Source: Ursus arctos (taxonomy: Eukaryota > Chordata > Mammalia > Carnivora > Ursidae). From it: a DNA stretch of 64,000 nucleotides. The notes beneath the pieces are model-generated. The model saw nothing but the letters and a program-made list of their open reading frames with translations, made no database searches and was not told the origin of the DNA. The stretch lies in the NCBI RefSeq assembly GCF_023065955.2, contig NW_026622764.1, forward strand, positions 79,926,333 through 79,990,332, in the 5' to 3' direction. The position numbers were made by a program, and so were the translations under genes. This document shows positions 63,483 through 64,000 of the stretch, piece after piece; the first letter of the stretch is position 1; every line of letters begins with the position of its first letter.

Positions 63483-63680
63483 GACCCCTGGGGCAAAAAC
63501 GGCTTCCGACGAACAATAGGTGCTTGCTGTGGAACACCTATCCCAAGTGGGGGTAGCCAGCTCAACAAAATGCCACACACCCAGGTGTAAGAAACAACAT
63601 TGCCCAGGCATGGTCTAAGCCCCTCACCTCGTCCCTGTGCTTTGGGGAGCCGGAGGGACAGCCGAGGCACACGGCCCTGA
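63483..63680 (+). repeat. Subunit C of the type unit (198 bp)
   Basis: It begins gacccctggggcaaaaacgg and aligns with A and B through caaaaa-cggcttcc, atcccaagtggg, aaatgcc and aacattgcccaggcatgg/tctaagcccctc. It is the most variable subunit in length: ctcaacaaaatgcc here against gtgaacaatgcc (2 bp shorter) in about a quarter of units. Further 1-base losses in the A tract or G run account for most 592-593-bp units. Confidence 0.93.
63498..63514 (-). other. CENP-B-box-like motif (degenerate) in subunit C, type copy
   Basis: Read on the minus strand the site is GTTCGTCGGAAGCCGTT. Against the CENP-B box core nTTCGnnnnAnnCGGGn it keeps 7 of the 9 essential bases: TTCG, A, and the first and third of CGGG. 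Against the full 17-base box it matches 12 positions. The same site is present in units that read acggcttccgacgaa on the plus strand, at ~595-bp spacing. The aaaggcttcc allele drops to 6 of 9, and the gacgatca allele destroys the TTCG. Binding by CENP-B is not shown by the sequence, and CENP-B in this form is a mammalian protein. Confidence 0.35.
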
Positions 63681-64000
63681 GACCCCTTTGCAAAAAGCCG
63701 GCTTCCCACGGAGACAGTTTTCCTGAGGTGCAAACCCTATCCCAAGTGGTTGTGGCAAGGTAAGGCAAATGCCCTCCACTTCTCTGGAAGAAACCACAGT
63801 GCCCAGCCATGTTCTAAGCCCTCCCATCCTCCCTGGGCTTCTGGCAGCAGGAGTGAAAAGAGAGGAGCAGAGCACTGGGACCCGTTTGACAAAACCCGGC
63901 TTCCCACGGGAAAGTCTTTCTCCACGTGCAGACATGCTCCCAGGTGCCTGGGGCAAGGGGAAGGAAATGCCATACACTGACCTGGAAGAGACCACAGGGC
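63681..64000 (+). repeat. Partial satellite unit at right edge (A and part of B)
   Basis: A full subunit A plus about 122 bp of B, of class c (gcaaacccta, ggtaaggc). The array continues beyond the window. Confidence 0.95.

Larger units (their letters stand above)
63086..63680 (+). repeat. Representative complete 595-bp unit
   Basis: Last complete unit, chosen as the type copy because the right end is the most homogeneous part of the array. It contains subunit A (198 bp), B (199 bp) and C (198 bp). It carries one GCCGGC (63102-63107) and one GCTAGC (63446-63451), both present once in most units, so NaeI and NheI should each give a ~595-bp ladder. One apparently private change is T at 63213, where the matching units have C. 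Confidence 0.95.
1..64000 (+). repeat. Satellite array, ~595-bp unit (A-B-C trimer of ~198 bp), 107 complete copies
   Basis: The start of subunit A (gacccctttgcaaaaagcc or a close variant) recurs from 109 to 63681 at intervals of 591-596 bp, most often 595, 593 or 592. That gives 107 complete units with no gap, inversion or insertion larger than a base or two. Units differ mainly by single-base substitutions and 1-2 base indels. The sequence is GC-rich with about 17 CpG sites per unit, well below random expectation for this composition, which fits methylated vertebrate DNA. No coding, RNA or mobile sequence interrupts it. Neither edge of the array is in the window. The family is not one I recognise. 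Confidence 0.98.
62491..64000 (+). repeat. 4-unit HOR (2,380 bp), partial copy 2 (a-b-c...)
   Basis: Units at 62491 (a), 63086 (b) and the partial 63681 (c) repeat 60111, 60706 and 61301 at +2,380 bp. The only difference I noticed is T at 63213 in b. The window ends inside subunit B of unit c. Confidence 0.88.

Noticed and set aside
1..64000. CRISPR array or other prokaryotic repeat system
   Set aside because: There are no short direct repeats alternating with unique spacers, and no cas or other genes. The whole unit repeats without spacer sequence, and CpG depletion fits eukaryotic satellite.
1..64000. Alpha satellite (171 bp) or another named satellite I know
   Set aside because: The subunit length is 198-199 bp, the composition is GC-rich, and I see no alpha-satellite sequence. 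No other family could be named from memory with confidence.
1..64000. Transposon or retroelement inserted in, or founding, the array
   Set aside because: Unit spacing never exceeds 596 bp, so nothing is inserted. The unit has no terminal repeats, poly-A tail, target-site duplication or polymerase/transposase coding.

Overview
The whole 64 kb window is one uninterrupted head-to-tail satellite DNA array. I see no gene, RNA gene, transposon, CRISPR array or unique sequence in it. The basic unit is about 595 bp (591-596 bp when measured start to start). The window holds 107 complete units, a partial unit at the left edge (1-108) and a partial unit at the right edge (63681-64000). All units lie in the same orientation. 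Each unit is a trimer of three diverged but alignable subunits of 198, 199 and 198 bp, called A, B and C here. The history reads as an ancestral ~198-bp repeat that became a 595-bp trimer, which was then amplified and grouped into higher-order repeats (HORs).

A long GC-rich satellite with nested HORs points to a eukaryotic, probably vertebrate, centromeric, pericentromeric or other heterochromatic block. I do not recognise the family and cannot name a species. It is not the 171-bp primate alpha satellite.

Layout, from shared variant bases and unit spacing. (1) 109-~11550: mosaic units, including a 3-unit HOR (1,781 bp) at 3668-7230. (2) ~11550-25250 and ~25250-35370: two consecutive copies of a very large block, 23 units (13.67 kb) and 17 units (10.10 kb). 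They differ by one 6-unit HOR (3,567 bp), which occurs 2.5 times in the first block and 1.5 times in the second. (3) 36351-47637: a 5-unit HOR (2.97 kb) in three copies, the last two separated by four extra units. (4) 49420-57138: the most irregular stretch, with many private substitutions and 1-base indels. (5) 60111-64000: the most homogeneous part, a 2-unit/4-unit HOR (1,190/2,380 bp) in which every complete unit is exactly 595 bp.

The many open reading frames on both strands are by-products. The subunits are close to a multiple of three in length, GC-rich and poor in stop codons, so the same translations recur about 108 times. Features that may have a job are a degenerate CENP-B-box-like site in subunit C, short perfect dyads, CACGTG/CAGGTG E-boxes, an A5 tract once per ~198 bp, and a splice-donor-like site in subunit A. 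All functional readings are inference.
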